Shown: piece after piece, positions 11,860 through 23,966 of the stretch
Numbering within the stretch: the stretch's first letter is position 1
Layout: each line of letters begins with the position of its first letter
Origin: Plectrocnemia conspersa
Lineage: Eukaryota > Arthropoda > Insecta > Trichoptera > Polycentropodidae
Length of the DNA: 64,000 nt
Reading direction: 5' to 3'
Assembly (NCBI GenBank): GCA_009617715.1
Contig: VTFK01000118.1
Span: 248,001-312,000, forward strand
The notes under the pieces: generated by a model
Seen by the model: the letters and a program-made list of their open reading frames with translations, nothing else
Database searches by the model: none
What the model was told of the DNA's origin: nothing
Program-made: the position numbers and the translations under genes

Positions 11860-12900
11860 TCTGTATGTGTGTGTGTTTTCGGTTTGGAAATATTTCAGAG
11901 CTGTTAATAATGATTTATATGTCTGAAAAAAAATGTTATAGTATAAAGCTAATGTGTTTATATTGATATGACCATCAGGCCCACGCAGTTTTCCTCTTGC
12001 CCAACATTGTCCTTTAGTCATTCTAGGGATTGAATCTCCTGAAATTATCTAAAAATCTTGTAATAAGTCAAACTTCAGTAAGCACAATTATATGTAAATT
12101 ACGATCCTGTCTATCTTTTTAAATTAAAATTTATTTTAAAAACGCATATTTTAATTAATATTTATCTGATTCAGTTTGTTTTTATATATTTCCTTACTTT
12201 TCACAAACTATTTTTTAAATTTAAATTTATATTTAACTGAAATTTATAAGTTCAAATGGATAAAAGCTTATATAGTTATTTTAATAATATTTTTGAGGTT
12301 TCCACTCTGACTAGAATTTTAAAATTCTAGAAACTAAAACTTAAAAGTATGTAGATTTTTTACAAAATTTTGATTTCAACACAAATAATGCATTTTTTCT
12401 CAACGTTTTAAATGATAATTAATTTCATTGTGCAGAGAATTTATTTTAAGACTTTATCTATTAATTGTAGATGGTTGCTTATTCTATAAGTTTTATATTG
12501 TAAATTTTTCATTGCTTATAAATCAGCACCATTTGCATTTTTCTATAATACTACTATGTAAGCTGTTACATAAAAAATAATATTAAAAATAATGAATTAT
12601 TCAGCTGTAACAATTCGTTTTAGAAACGTATAACAAAGCAAATTTTCCCAAAAGAAATAATAGAAACATATGTTAATTTGTTTCAAAACAAAAATATTCA
12701 TATAAAAATGATAAATACAAAATAAGCGTATATTTTTCGTATTACATATTATTTAAATTAATTAAAAAATAATTTAATTTAGTACTTATTCGTAACTTTG
12801 ATAATTTGATGGAATCTTTTTATTTTCCTGAAATTTAACTAGTAATCTATTTAATGATATTGGCAAACATTGAAAAGATTCATGGCATCCACTGCTACAG
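11860..12900. other. AT-rich filler containing repeat copy 2
   Basis: Apart from the direct repeat at 12084-12194, nothing is recognised in this kilobase. Confidence 0.5.
12084..12194 (+). repeat. Dispersed direct repeat, copy 2
   Basis: Second copy of the repeat at 9257-9384, same strand, about 2.8 kb downstream, with a shorter AT-rich middle. Similarity weakens sharply on both sides, with only CTGTAATAA-like words shared to the left. Confidence 0.7.
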
Positions 12901-12907
12901 CACTCGA

Positions 12908-12948
12908 GTGGTGCATTTAATTTTTTTTTTGTAAATTAAATGCACCAC
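12908..12948. repeat. Perfect 16-bp inverted repeat (hairpin)
   Basis: GTGGTGCATTTAATTT at 12908-12923 is exactly inverted at 12933-12948, separated by 9 bases of T and GT. It would fold into a simple stem-loop. No larger transposon frame or flanking duplication is evident; it may be a very short foldback remnant. Confidence 0.8.
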
Positions 12949-13059
12949 ACAAATTTTGTAAAATTTTATATATTTTTAATCACTAAGTCCACGCACATTT
13001 TACACACTCTACGCCACTGTATGTTATTCTACATTATTTTTTCTATGATCCTTTCTTAA

Positions 13060-13430
13060 AAGTGCGTTCGAGGAAGTAATTTGTGTGCACGCATCGCCAC
13101 GCCATCGCCGTAATTAATCGCGAGATCCGCCAGGTAATTTGCGGCCACAATGGCGTGATGATGCTTGGCCGAGAATAATTGCCCCATTGAATTCGGGCAG
13201 GTCCGAGGGAAATCTCCGGTCCTGCTGTGAAAATTGTTTTCAATTTGGACACCACACAAAGAGAGCGTGGTGTGTAAAATGTGCGCGCCATACGCACGCG
13301 AGCTTCCGTGATAGTCCATTTTTCAAAGGACCAACCTTTGTTAAGTGGACGAGGAAGAGAGCAGATGGCTCCATTGAGAGTGATTCAAATTGGACGGCAA
13401 TCCTTGTACATAATAATAATTTAAAATAAA
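13060..13430. other. Strong candidate conserved non-coding element
   Basis: High-complexity, GC-richer block containing GTAATTAATCGCGAG, CAGGTAATTTGCGGCC and GAATAATTGCCCCATTG, with several homeodomain-like TAATTA/TAATTG cores. It is open in four frames on both strands (66-96 codons), which no real gene would produce. It fits a non-coding enhancer-like element. Function is inferred. Confidence 0.4.
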
Positions 13431-13439
13431 GCATTTTCA

Positions 13440-14330
13440 TGGATACTAATTGAAAATGGTTCTTATTTTAATATAATAAAACATACAAAATAATGTTATG
13501 TTTGCAATTTTTGTATAATACTCTCTATTATCTGGGTGTGGATTATATGTTCTTAAAATAGATTCAATTTTTTTATATTTCTTCTAATTATTAGAATGAA
13601 AATGTTCATCTGTTGTGACCAGGACTGTTGAGAGGGAACCCTGTGAAAACAATGATTCCGGGCCTCATGATAAAAATAGCAGTTTATAAATTTTTAACAT
13701 CGTAATATATTGTCCCTTTATATGCAAGTAATAAATATAAAAATTAGCCACCGTTGCGACATATTTTCTGAAATCATATTTTATGCGAAATATTCTAATT
13801 AGGCATTAAAAAATATTAAAAATATCTACTCATAATATTGACCTGATAATTAGGCGTGTTTTTTGCGCTGCTCAGTGTTGCCATATAGTGAATTTCCAGT
13901 CCAGATCAAAAGCAATAAAATCGTGCTATCGCGGTGTAGACGCTCGATTATCAAGCGTTTATATTAAGACTTTTTATAACAATATTACGAGTGAGAATCG
14001 AATAAAGCACATTTAAACCAAATTTTGCCCAATAGGAGAGCGCAAAAAACAATTATCCCTTCTCAGAAGTCAAAAATCCACGTCAAAAGCAATCCTACTA
14101 AAAATACGGCGTCACAATCAATTTTTTATTGCTTTTGGGAACGCTCGTTACCGAGCGTTTTTTGCCTGCTATTGATCAAAAATTTGAACTTTAATAATAA
14201 AAGTTCTATTAAAACTATAATTCGGTAAGGATAGGGTTTGAAAACAAATAGTGTAATTTCGAAACAGTCAAATTGAGTTTAGGATAGATGTCTGTCTTTT
14301 AGAGCAGCATATTAGCGCATATCAGTTAAA
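13440..14330. other. No gene recognised
   Basis: Mixed AT-rich sequence. A 67-codon plus frame at 14025-14228 has no recognisable domain. A region near 13600-13680 is slightly GC-richer. Nothing else is supported. Confidence 0.4.
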
Positions 14331-14600
14331 TTATATTTTCGCTAGTAGAAATATATATCTACTGGTGAAAATATATTTGGAATTAACTAGTGAAAATATA
14401 ACCACCAAAAAATACATATTCGCTGTAACATTTATACATCGGATGTGAATAAATATTGATAAGTATGTAAATATATATATTACATATAGAAAAGTTAAAA
14501 TTATATAATTGTACTAGCACCTGCAAAATAATTTATATTTTTATAGGTAAAAATATAAATCTACTAATGAAAATATATTCCGATTTGATTTTAATGAAAT
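14331..14600 (+). repeat. Dispersed CTACTGGTGAAAATATA-type repeat, locus A
   Basis: The block has repeated half-sites of the form TCTACTGGTGAAAATATA, AACTAGTGAAAATATA and TCTACTAATGAAAATATA. At 14513 the word ACTAGCACCTGCAAAATAAT begins a stretch shared in order with 20646-20705. The word TACATATTCGCTGTAACAT (about 14416-14434) is matched at 20751-20769. It is an unnamed dispersed repeat; termini are not resolved. Confidence 0.55.
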
Positions 14601-14769
14601 GACATATTTTAAAAAATATTTTCGGGATAGATTTGCGACTATTTTTTCTAAATTTTCATAGAGGAATAACCACTTGAAACTCAATATACTATTTTTTTTT
14701 CTTTAGTTGTCAAGTTACTGATAATAAAATCTATAAAAACATTAAATTTATATAATTTGTTTCTTTGCT

Positions 14770-15795
14770 TCTTCCTTAGGTAATCGATCGAATACCTAAA
14801 TTTACTGGTGCTAATTTACTACCAAGAAAGTGGATGCTTTTGAAGGCAATGTTCTGCTCCTTATATTTATTGTATAATATGTATAAAAGTGGGCTAAAGG
14901 AACTTATACCTGAAATACATCAGTATACAGGTACATCTCAAACAACTGTAGTTTAGCTTAAATTCACTATTTGAGGTCGGTTTTTACTTTTTCTTATAAA
15001 TATATTTTTGCTATGATTTTCTTTCAGAGTTGGGCCTCTTAAGAAGAACGGTCCGCAGAATTTGTCTCCTCTCGGCAGGTCTGGTTGTGACATATAAAAA
15101 AAACGGTGTAGCTTTGGTGTGATATATCATGCTAGGAAATTTAAAATAAAACCTTTTAAGGAGACTGAAATAAAAATATTCCTGTTGATTATTATAGCCG
15201 ATAAGGAGATAGAGATATTTTCTAAGATTAATTCAAAACTAAATGTTTTTTTCGGGAATAGATTTTTCAAAAAGTAAAGGTTTGCCACAAAAAGCATTAT
15301 TGTGTGTATCATGATAATGCTGTTTTTCATCCTAATTAAAGCATATTAAAAAAAAAAAAACGATGGTCTTTTGGTTGCAATTTTTTTAATTGCACCCATA
15401 TGGAATAAGTTACATGTTATATCATCAATCTAACGGCTTCAAAGTGCTGGTCTTTACAAAAAATATTAAGAAAGATGCTATCTTGATTAATTTCTGGAAA
15501 AAATGACGACATTTGATGCTATACATGGATAAGCACAATCTTGGTCAAAGGTAAAGCCAGTAAAACTTGTTTGATCGTGGGAAAAGATTCTTTCTAATGT
15601 GGAAAAATATTTATATTGGTTTCTGAATTGACTAAGGCAAGTGATATATTTAAAATATGCAACTTAATGGAAAATTTAAAATGCTTTGTAAATATCAGTC
15701 AGGAAAACATAGAGGAGTGGTTTGATGACAATCCAAATTATCTGGGTTTTCAATGCGGATATCGTTTTTAATGTCACTCCAAGAGAAGAGAAAGG
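14770..15795 (+). pseudogene. Relic of a Tigger/jerky-like DDE transposase
   Basis: Heavily decayed, frame-broken transposase of the pogo/Tigger-jerky type. Recognisable pieces in order: KSKGLPQKALL then HDNAVFHP around 15268-15340 (family pattern: conserved Asp-Asn before A.SHP); DGLLVAIFLIAP with a downstream LQSAGLYKKYYKKDAI-like stretch about 15363-15485; AQSWSKVKPVKLV.SWEKIL around 15533-15595; and NISQENIEEWFDDNPNYLGFQ at about 15694-15757. Stops and shifts lie between pieces. The upstream segment 14770-14960 reads a HTH-like IPEIHQYTGTSQTTV stretch that might be its DNA-binding part, less surely. It differs from the two CAGGCGGCCC copies and is a separate, older lineage. No TIRs were found. 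Confidence 0.65.
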
Positions 15796-15799
15796 AAGT

Positions 15800-16480
15800 G
15801 ATAGTTGAATAAGATACTAACAATTACTTTAGTCACAATATGTCACTGACTTATGTTTTAATTTTACTAAGCTATATTGATTAACAGGGATTCGAATGTA
15901 ATGATAGCTTTTAGAAAAATCGTACTAATACTTGAAAATTTTTGAGAGATTCTCAAAAGCAAACGAGAATCACAGATGTTTTATTACTTAAAAAATATAA
16001 CTTGTATTGTAAACATATTATACATATTTTAAAATAAAATTAAAATTGATAGTTCGGATTAATTAATGGGTACGCGACCACTGGGCGACGCTCATGTGGG
16101 CGATGGTATATAGTAGGCTAATATTTTAATAAATAAAATTATATGATTAAGATTTGTTGTGATGTTAAATTGTATTGCATTATTATTGTATCGCCCAGAA
16201 GACCGTCGCAGATTTGTGTCCAAGAGTGAACCATCTTATTTATTTATAAATAAATGATCTTAACATAACAAATATCTACTTGTTGCTTTATTGTAGAGCT
16301 TTCGCATCAAGAATTTGATTTCGGTAAATATACGAAATTTCTATTAAATATATATTTATGTAATTATATCTTTAAAAAACACACGTTTTCGAATTTTCAT
16401 AGATACGTAATCAAATTATTATTCTATCCTAATAATAAAAAAAATCCTTAGCTTCAAACGAGCGTTTAAAAAAAATCTTA
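15800..16480. other. AT-rich filler with a weak inverted repeat at 16088-16213
   Basis: No gene. CGACGCTCATGTGGGCGAT (from 16088) is imperfectly inverted at about 16191-16213 (ATCGCCCAGAAGACCGTCG), enclosing about 125 bp; this could be an old MITE. The rest is AT-rich. Confidence 0.35.
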
Positions 16481-17110
16481 ACGCATTTACGGATCGTTGG
16501 TCGATTCGATCCGTCTATTTGTCTTACGCACGAATTTCCCACAGCCCGGCCGTGGGTTATTGGACCTAATCTGTGGAAAATTCAAATCTATTTAGTGACT
16601 GTTGAAACGCACAACAAAAAATATACAGGTACAAAATCGTTAACTGGCGGAACGGCGGCCGTTTTGTTTGTTCTGCAGGAACAATGGTCCATTGTCAATT
16701 TTCCAAATGGTCAGACGTTTAATTGAAAATTTTCACAAACGCGAAGCTCTGTGATGTGACGCGGAATGAATCGATGCTGATCGAATATAATTCAATTTTT
16801 GCACACCATATTCTAGTTTATAAAAAAAACTTTTATATACTATGATTATGTTCATATTTTTTTTCGATAGCAAAACGAAACAGAATGCAACCGGGTTGTA
16901 ATAAAAATTAGGATCTTGTGCACAGGAAACCGCAACTCTTTAGCATCGGAAGCAAAACCAAAATGCATTCTTTTGATTCGAGAAGCACGTATAAACCAAC
17001 GGGCAGCTTCTGTGGTTGATTTACAAAAGGATGTTGGTTGGGTTTTCTTTGAAAAAAAAAAAGCGCCTTTTCTAACGATCGTCGGTTTGTACAAGAGTTA
17101 TAGCACGCCT
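16480..17110. other. Regulatory-like non-coding island
   Basis: Higher-complexity sequence, with GTTAACTGGCGGAACGGC near 16638-16656. Frames are open on both strands at 16852-17126 (68-80 codons) without domains, arguing against a gene. Includes CCCGGCCGTGGG, a short palindrome, near 16543. Confidence 0.35.
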
Positions 17111-17409
17111 CGATACAAATAATCAATTGTGGTTTTATGCGTGTAATATATTTTTTTTTATATGTGTATACATTGAATACAGATCATGCAACTCTAATGC
17201 ATAATCGTTTTATGATTGAAATTATAAACTCGATTTTGTAATAAAATTATGTACAGATTGACTAGAAAAATTATTTACGTTAGAGTGTAGTTATTTATTG
17301 ATGTTTCAATAAGTATTATCTTGGTTGGCAATGCTTTCTAATATACATTAAAAATATAATACATGTCAACATATTTTTTTATTTATTTTAATAATCATCA
17401 AAAAATATC

Positions 17410-17790
17410 ATCTCGTTCAATCCGAGTGCCGTTCACTTATTTTTCCCAGATTTTTTATTGCAACCACATCGCCTCGAGATACTATAATATATACGTTGAT
17501 CTTTCGTGAATATTTGCCGAATCACGGCGGTCCGTTTGATTTCACCTATAATGGGCCCTTTCGATACTAAACAATCATTGTCAGGTGCAAATCGCAATTT
17601 CACGGCACTACGGCGGCGGCTACCGTCGAATCCCATTATGGTCCGCTCAAATTACGTTGTCTAACACTTTGGACACGCGTTTTATGCGCGGAAACTATTT
17701 TTTTCCACCTAACTATAACGTATGGACAGGTAATGGGTACAGTGAATTAATATTTCTCGCCGATTCACAGTTGGTGTAGTCAGTAGCTTA
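17410..17790. other. Regulatory-like non-coding island
   Basis: GC-richer block with overlapping antisense open frames (minus 17636-17433, plus 17585-17779) and no domains. CGGCACTACGGCGGCGGCTA near 17602 is the GC peak. Non-coding element inferred. Confidence 0.35.
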
Positions 17791-18499
17791 GGCGGTGACG
17801 AATCGAACTTTTAAAATATCGTGTGTGATGGTTCGAAGGTTGCGTAAAAAATCTTTTATGTACGATATAAAAGTGTTTTTTGTTCAGTTATATTGTGTTA
17901 GAATGGAGTGGATGTGATTTCTATTGTGTTGCGACGGGTTTAAATCGAGCGTTAAATTAATAAATCCAAGTTGAGTTATTTTATAATGAATATGTTCATG
18001 TAAGTTTAAATTAGCCATATAAAAGCAAAACGCTTGTTACACGACTTACGTTTTTTGTTAAACAAAAAATCTGAATATAAAATTTTATGTTTATGATGTG
18101 ATTAAAACAGTCAGGTATGAATTTTATAAAAATAAATGAACAGTGTTAGAAGAAGATCGTTTATATCCAATGAAGTTAAATATAATTCACAATATGTGGT
18201 CTTCTTAATTTATTTATTGAAATTAAGACTGGTGTAACATGACATCTTAAGCTTACGCCCAATAGTCAATAAAACATACATATATAACAATTTTTTAAAA
18301 CATAAAAAGGGTACAGACACAAATCACTTAAATACTGAATCAACTCATTGATTAAATTTTAATGGAAAGATATTTTTTGAAACAAATATATTTAATTTAG
18401 TCATTTCTTAACGTTTCTTTTAGTGACAATTAGTTTGTCAAAATTTCTTGTTGCGAGGCTTATTCGAGTTTATTGTTATTTGGATATGTGAAATTTTAA

Positions 18500-19893
18500 T
18501 ATCATTTGTCTCAGATCGGTCATTGTAGAAAAGGCAATAATAAACAACCTGCACTCAAATGAAAGATCATTCAATTTCAATTGTGCACAATGAAATTTGT
18601 ATATGTGCACTGCATATATATATGGTGTACAAGTGGACGTCGTATACACAGATTTTGAAAAAGCATTTGATAAAGATAACCATGCTTTACTTGTAAAAAA
18701 GTTATCTAATTTCGGGTTTTCTGAAGATCTCATAAATCTATTTTCAAATTACTTGACCAATAGATATCAATTCGTCAAGTATAATAACTCCTTTTCAGAA
18801 CGATATAAGACCCCTACTGGAGTACCTCAAGGATCCAATTTGGGTCCATTGTTGTTTTTATTGTTCATTAATGACATAGAAACAGCAATAGAGCATTCAA
18901 ATTTTTTATTATATGCAGATGACTTGAAAATTTACAAGAAAATGCATTCGATTTCTGATTCCCTCGACCTACAGGAGGATCTCAACTCTATATGGAAATG
19001 GGCTTGCTATAACCAATTGCTCTTTCAGTGTAAAGAAATGTCACACAATTTAATTTTCAAGGTCGTTAACGCCGGCAAAATATTCATACCATCTACGCGG
19101 ATATTTTCTGGAAAGGTTTTCTTCAACTAAGGATTTAGGAGTGACTTTCGAAGAACGTTGGAAATTTAGCCAGCACATTGCAGAGACTCATAGCAAATCC
19201 TCAAAAATGCTCGGTTTTATCTTGAGAAATGCGCGTTACTTCAGGAATACTTAAGTATTGCGCACTCTTTATGATACTCTAGTCCGCAGCATACTAGAAA
19301 CTAGCTCCATCATTTGGATCCCAGGCGTAATGAATCAATGTAATGAATTGAAGCTGGAAAAAGTACAACGTAAATTTCTTCGATATTTATACTTGAAGGA
19401 ATACGGGTATTATCTGTTCTTGTTTCCCAGTGCTTTTATTTTGGGAGCCCTGGGATACGTTTATTTGTCGACTCGCAGAAGTGTTTATGTAATTAAACAC
19501 TTCTGGAAATTGCTCAAGGGCATCGTAGACAATCCTTCAGTGCTCGAGCAGCCTCAAATGTGGGCTCCTGAAGGTGGTTATAGTTCTCGGTCGCGTCCAC
19601 TATTCTTGCCTGTTAAGTGTAGAACTGGAGCACTTGCCAACTCTTCTCTGGCCAAGGCTATTTATCTGCTCAATTCTGTCCATAGTAATATTGACATTTT
19701 CTCTTGCACATATGAAGTTTTGGTTCAGTTCGTATGGGACAATGCACACCTGTTGAGGTGATTTGTGTCTGTTGTTTTGTCTTGTTTATATTTGTATGTA
19801 TTATGATGTATTAGTACTTTTGACTATCGTGACGCATTAGGTTTGCCTGTCAGGTCACGATGGTTATAATTTTAATAAATAAATAAATAAATA
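18500..19893 (+). mobile_element. 5'-truncated Jockey-type LINE with AAAT tail
   Basis: A non-LTR retrotransposon relic: reverse transcriptase from the start of the catalytic domain through the C-terminus, a short 3' UTR (19759-19872) and a tail of five AAAT units ending at 19893. The endonuclease and the first RT segments are missing, the usual result of incomplete target-primed reverse transcription. Related fragments in the same orientation at 43055-43505 and 54600-55115 share the protein C-terminus; the former also shares the end of the 3' UTR (GGTTA.....TTTAATAAA type). No target-site duplication could be identified. Confidence 0.9.
18597..19758 (+). pseudogene. Reverse transcriptase of Jockey-type LINE, frameshifted
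   Basis: Residues read VDVVYTDFEKAFDKDNHALL (first catalytic Asp in TDFEKAFD, about 18633-18680), then TPTGVPQGSNLGPLLFLLFI (18810-18870), then LLYADDLKIY (YADD active site, about 18907-18935). The first frame ends at 19127. Homology resumes in another frame at about 19130 (LKDLGVTFEERWKFSQHI), hits a stop at 19252, and continues TLYDTLVRSILE to NIDIFSCTYEVLVQFVWDNA at 19758. So one frameshift and at least one stop separate it from function. The C-terminal SRSRPLF block is typical of Jockey-clade ORF2 ends. Catalytic residues themselves are intact. Confidence 0.9.
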
Positions 19894-19899
19894 TAAAGT

Positions 19900-20640
19900 A
19901 AAGAAAAAATAGTTTCATATTTTGAATATTGCGTGGACCTGCGTTTATTTATAGAGAATGCAACAAACAAATTTACAGATATTTAAATCAGGTAAAATTT
20001 ATACATTGTTATTCTAATGTTTGTGTCTTGTTTGCGTCTCTCCAAGTCGTTTGTGTGGTCTCCAAGTCGTCACCGAAGTTCGAGTTGAATTCTTGAGTTT
20101 CTTGACTTGACTGTTAATTAAACTGATAAAACTATAGTAAAATTATAAGCTGCTAAAATGTCTACGAAACTCAATTTTACATTTTTGCAAAACGTACATT
20201 AGTTGATCAAGCCCAAACCTAACCTAATAGGTTTTAGAACTTTTATTACAACAAGTTGGGTTTAGAACTCTTAGATTTCAGACCAGAGGCCATGTCAGAA
20301 CCAGATTTGATACATTGTACCTGGCATAGTTTCGCTTAATGCAAGCTTAGATGAACTCTCGTGTGTCCAAAATCAAAAGTATTTAAAAACAACATCTAAT
20401 GAAGGTGTTAGCTAAAAGTTCTAAATAGAAATATATTTTTAAAATTATAGTACACTGTGTTTGCCCATACATACTATTTTAAATATAAGTAGGATGCCTT
20501 CGCACTCCTATCCTATTCCCGATACTTCTGCCAATGCGATGAGTTGAGGTAGAAACAGACTATTTTATTGTCTGTTACCTTTTTATTATTATTTTTCACG
20601 CGTTTTACGCATTTCAAATGGTAGTTAAGAGCAGTATTTA
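19900..20640. other. No gene; minor internal repeats
   Basis: CTCCAAGTCGT occurs twice in tandem at about 20040-20070. GGTTTTAGAACTTTTATTACA near 20230 is partly echoed 35 bp on (GGGTTTAGAACT). Nothing else is recognised. Confidence 0.4.
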
Positions 20641-20645
20641 ATTTC

Positions 20646-20775
20646 ACTAGCACCTGTCAGATAATTTATATTTTTAATAGTTATAATATCTATCTATCGG
20701 TGAATATGATTTAACTAAAATGATAGTAAAACAATTGTTTTAAGGTTAATACATATTCATTGTAACATATATAGC
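20646..20775 (+). repeat. Dispersed CTACTGGTGAAAATATA-type repeat, locus B
   Basis: Second member of the repeat described at 14331-14600: ACTAGCACCTG, ATAATTTATATTTTTA and TACATATTCATTGTAACATA occur in matching order but more diverged. Confidence 0.55.
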
Positions 20776-21320
20776 GGCTGTCGATTGTTGAGGTCCATTT
20801 GCTCTGATCCGCCTAAATATACGATTGTCACGTGCACTTGTATAAGACTGGCGTGATATATATTTGTTTATAGAAAACAACAAATAGTTTTTGTACCCCT
20901 TCAACAAAAAATATAGTGCTGAAATATTAGCATTTGGGATGTCTCGCGAATCTTTGATACAAGCTAAAAACAATAAATATAATCCGCAATAATATATATA
21001 AAAAAACATTTAAATATAATATGCATAAATGATTTCAATTAATGCTTTGCTCGTTTACATAATTGTTATATGATAAATAAAAGAATCATACAGATATATG
21101 TGAGACGCTTTGAAGTATTATACATATTTATTATTACCCTGAAGTATATTTTTTTATAAAATATCATATTTAATTATTATATATCTATCTAGATAAAATT
21201 ACCTATATGTATCCAGTACATCTAACTAATAAAAAACGAATTAACTTATTAAATATTGATAGTAGATCCATTTTTTATAGAACACCAAAATATGTTTGAG
21301 AGCGCAACAATATTTACTTA

Positions 21321-21620
21321 TAAACTTTAAAAAAATTTAGACGTTGGCGGCAACTTTGGCGCAAATTAATAAAGGCCCGGGTCATAAAATTATTTAAGGG
21401 ACAAATTTTAGCAAAAAACACTGTAAACGGTCGTTTACGCGAGCGCGATCTCTGCTCAGATCTACTTGTCCGTGTCCGATCCGTTCGTTTTGAGCACGGA
21501 CAACGAACAGACAACAGACGGATCTGTCCGAGATTTTAACCCCACACACTGACGGATTTGTCCGTCGGACATCCATTTCGGACAAATCCGGCGGGCAGAT
21601 CCGCCTGTGTGTGGCCAGCT
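21321..21620 (-). mobile_element. End fragment of GGCCACACAC element
   Basis: On the minus strand this is a close copy of 43602-43906. Both begin AGCTGGCCACACAC, then GCGGATCTGCCCGCCGGA, TCCATTTCGGACA-type words, CGTAAACGACCGTTTAC, and end near GCCGCCAACGTCTAAA. The opposite terminus present at 44150-44270 was not found here, so this copy is one-ended. Alternating GGACAGATCCG / CGGACAAATCCG words make the end internally repetitive and self-complementary. Confidence 0.8.
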
Positions 21621-21629
21621 TTTTTATTT

Positions 21630-23960
21630 TAGTATAAATATTTATTTTAATTGATTTTTATAATTTTGAAAATACAAAAATAAATTATATCTTTTCTTTT
21701 ATATACTATCTTGTATAATTTATTTTATATACTATCCGCTAATTATTTAACAAATATTATTTTTCAAATTTTTCAAATACTTTGACAAAATAATTATCAA
21801 TATTGTGTTTTTGTTATTTAATACGAAAATACATATATTACATTTTAAAGGTGGCTCCAAGATGAAAAACCTCATAAAGTTGGAAGATTAATCGAAATTT
21901 TCTTCGACAAATCACCCTTTTCTCTTTTACTTGAAAGTAGTTGGTGTTACATGGTCGCTCCAATTTCTTTTTAATCGTTACAGAAAATCAATATCATTTT
22001 GTAGAATTGAAATTATACAAGAGCTTGTGACTAAAAAAATTACCATAAACAAAAAACAGTATCAAATTATACATATTACATAAATATCTTTAATAATAAA
22101 AGTTACAAGCAAATTTATTAGTGATTGTATTTATCTACCGAAAATTTATTTTAATTATAGATCCACTTATAATAAGTTCACAAAATGTATCTTAAAGAAA
22201 TATTTTCACTATTTTTTTCAAAAGTATTTGACGTATTAAAATAAAAGCCAAATAATGTAACAACCGAAATCTGCGTGCAATTTTCATATCAAGTAATTTA
22301 ATGTCAATGGTAAATTTCTAAAAAAAAGTCATACTCACATAAATAAATAATCAAACATGTTAGATAAATATAACGTAGAGTATATTACGAAAAAGATTTA
22401 GATATTTATGTTTAACAAACAAATACAACTTTCTAGCATTAGCGAGAGAGAAAAATTGTTCATTTAAATAGTTGACATACCACATAACATAAAACCGCTC
22501 TTACACACTATTGAACACGTCAAATAATTAACCCGAATGTTAATTAACAAATAGAAAACATAACGGCCATAAAAGGTATTCGACTCTCGTCGGCTTGAGT
22601 AAGATATTAGCGTCATTTTTAATAGTTCAACTCTTTAACTGTTTACAGAAGTTATTACAACCACGCTGACTGCCATAACGAGCTTCTAACAAACCAGTCC
22701 CCTGAAACTAAGTATACTATACGTCGATTGATTAACATTCAACTGATAAATAACGATCGATTTAAACGACCCAAGTTTAACTTAGAAAAAAATACACCGT
22801 CTTAAATAAGATAAAGTTAATTAGCATCGCTGTTACTACAGCTGAACCCGTTTATTATATGTTAATTATTGGTTAATTGTGTGCTTTTACACTTATGGGA
22901 TAATTTTTGTTAGGCTATAATATACAATATAAAAAGTAAAACGTAAGTTGTATTAAATATAATTTTTAGGTACGCAATTTAATTCGGTGAAATGTCACAC
23001 ATCTGTCAAGGAAACGTTGCGTGACACGTGTAAGACGTGTAAATGGATTATAAGTGGTTTGAATGTCAGAAGAAAAGTTTGTTTTGCTTGTACAAATTGA
23101 ATTTTGATAATGCGACTCGTGATATCCAAGGCTTCCCATCAAAAGTCGTACAGGGTGACTTTAAAGCGTCTGTCAAGATAATACTTACAAGGATATTTGA
23201 CTTATTACGCCTCATTTTTAATTAGCGTGGCAGGTTTAATGTGATTTAATTAATATATGTAAATATATACTAAAATATATTTTTAATAAATATGTATTTA
23301 TTGCAAATGAGCAACTACAATAATTAATCAATGAAATTTTATATAATAAATAACCCTTCTTAACCAGCTTGTACTTACAGTTAAAAAACTGACGCGTCTC
23401 TTAACATCAAGCACCATTATTTTTTGCTGTCACTCATGTTAAAATAGACATTTGCTGGCGGCGTCAATAGTTTTCAGGAAATGACCGGTTATCGCGTGTT
23501 ATTCCTTCTTCTACTTAGACATGAACGATATTAGAGGAAGAACAAAAAACGACAAAACAACACAATCATCGAACGAATGAATTAACTCATTAGTGTACAC
23601 GAACAACAATGATACAAATTAAATAATACAGGTTTGAACAGTTATACTATATATAAAAAAATAATTATTTATTAAAAATTTGATCATTATGACCTAAAAG
23701 ATTAACTCGTATAAAATAACGGTGAGAATAATATAAACCTTACAAATTATTATTTCCCACAATAATTTATTAAACATTATTGACACAGCTTGACTTATTG
23801 TATTTTTACCTATTCATAGAAATTAATACATAGTTTTCAGCGGTGATAAAGTGCATGAATATCATTAGAAAATAAAAACCTAAGTAAAAATAATATTTGT
23901 GCACCGTTTGTTGAACCTCTTGGTCAGACTTGAACCTCTTTCCTCATATAACTTCTATGA
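21630..23960. other. AT-rich DNA with a moderate-complexity stretch 22480-23220
   Basis: No gene. Positions 22480-23220 are less AT-biased and include long non-repetitive words (GACACGTGTAAGACGTG near 23022) and a 60-codon plus frame at 23043 without a domain. 23400-23600 is similar. The rest is simple AT-rich sequence. Confidence 0.4.
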
Positions 23961-23966
23961 GCTATC

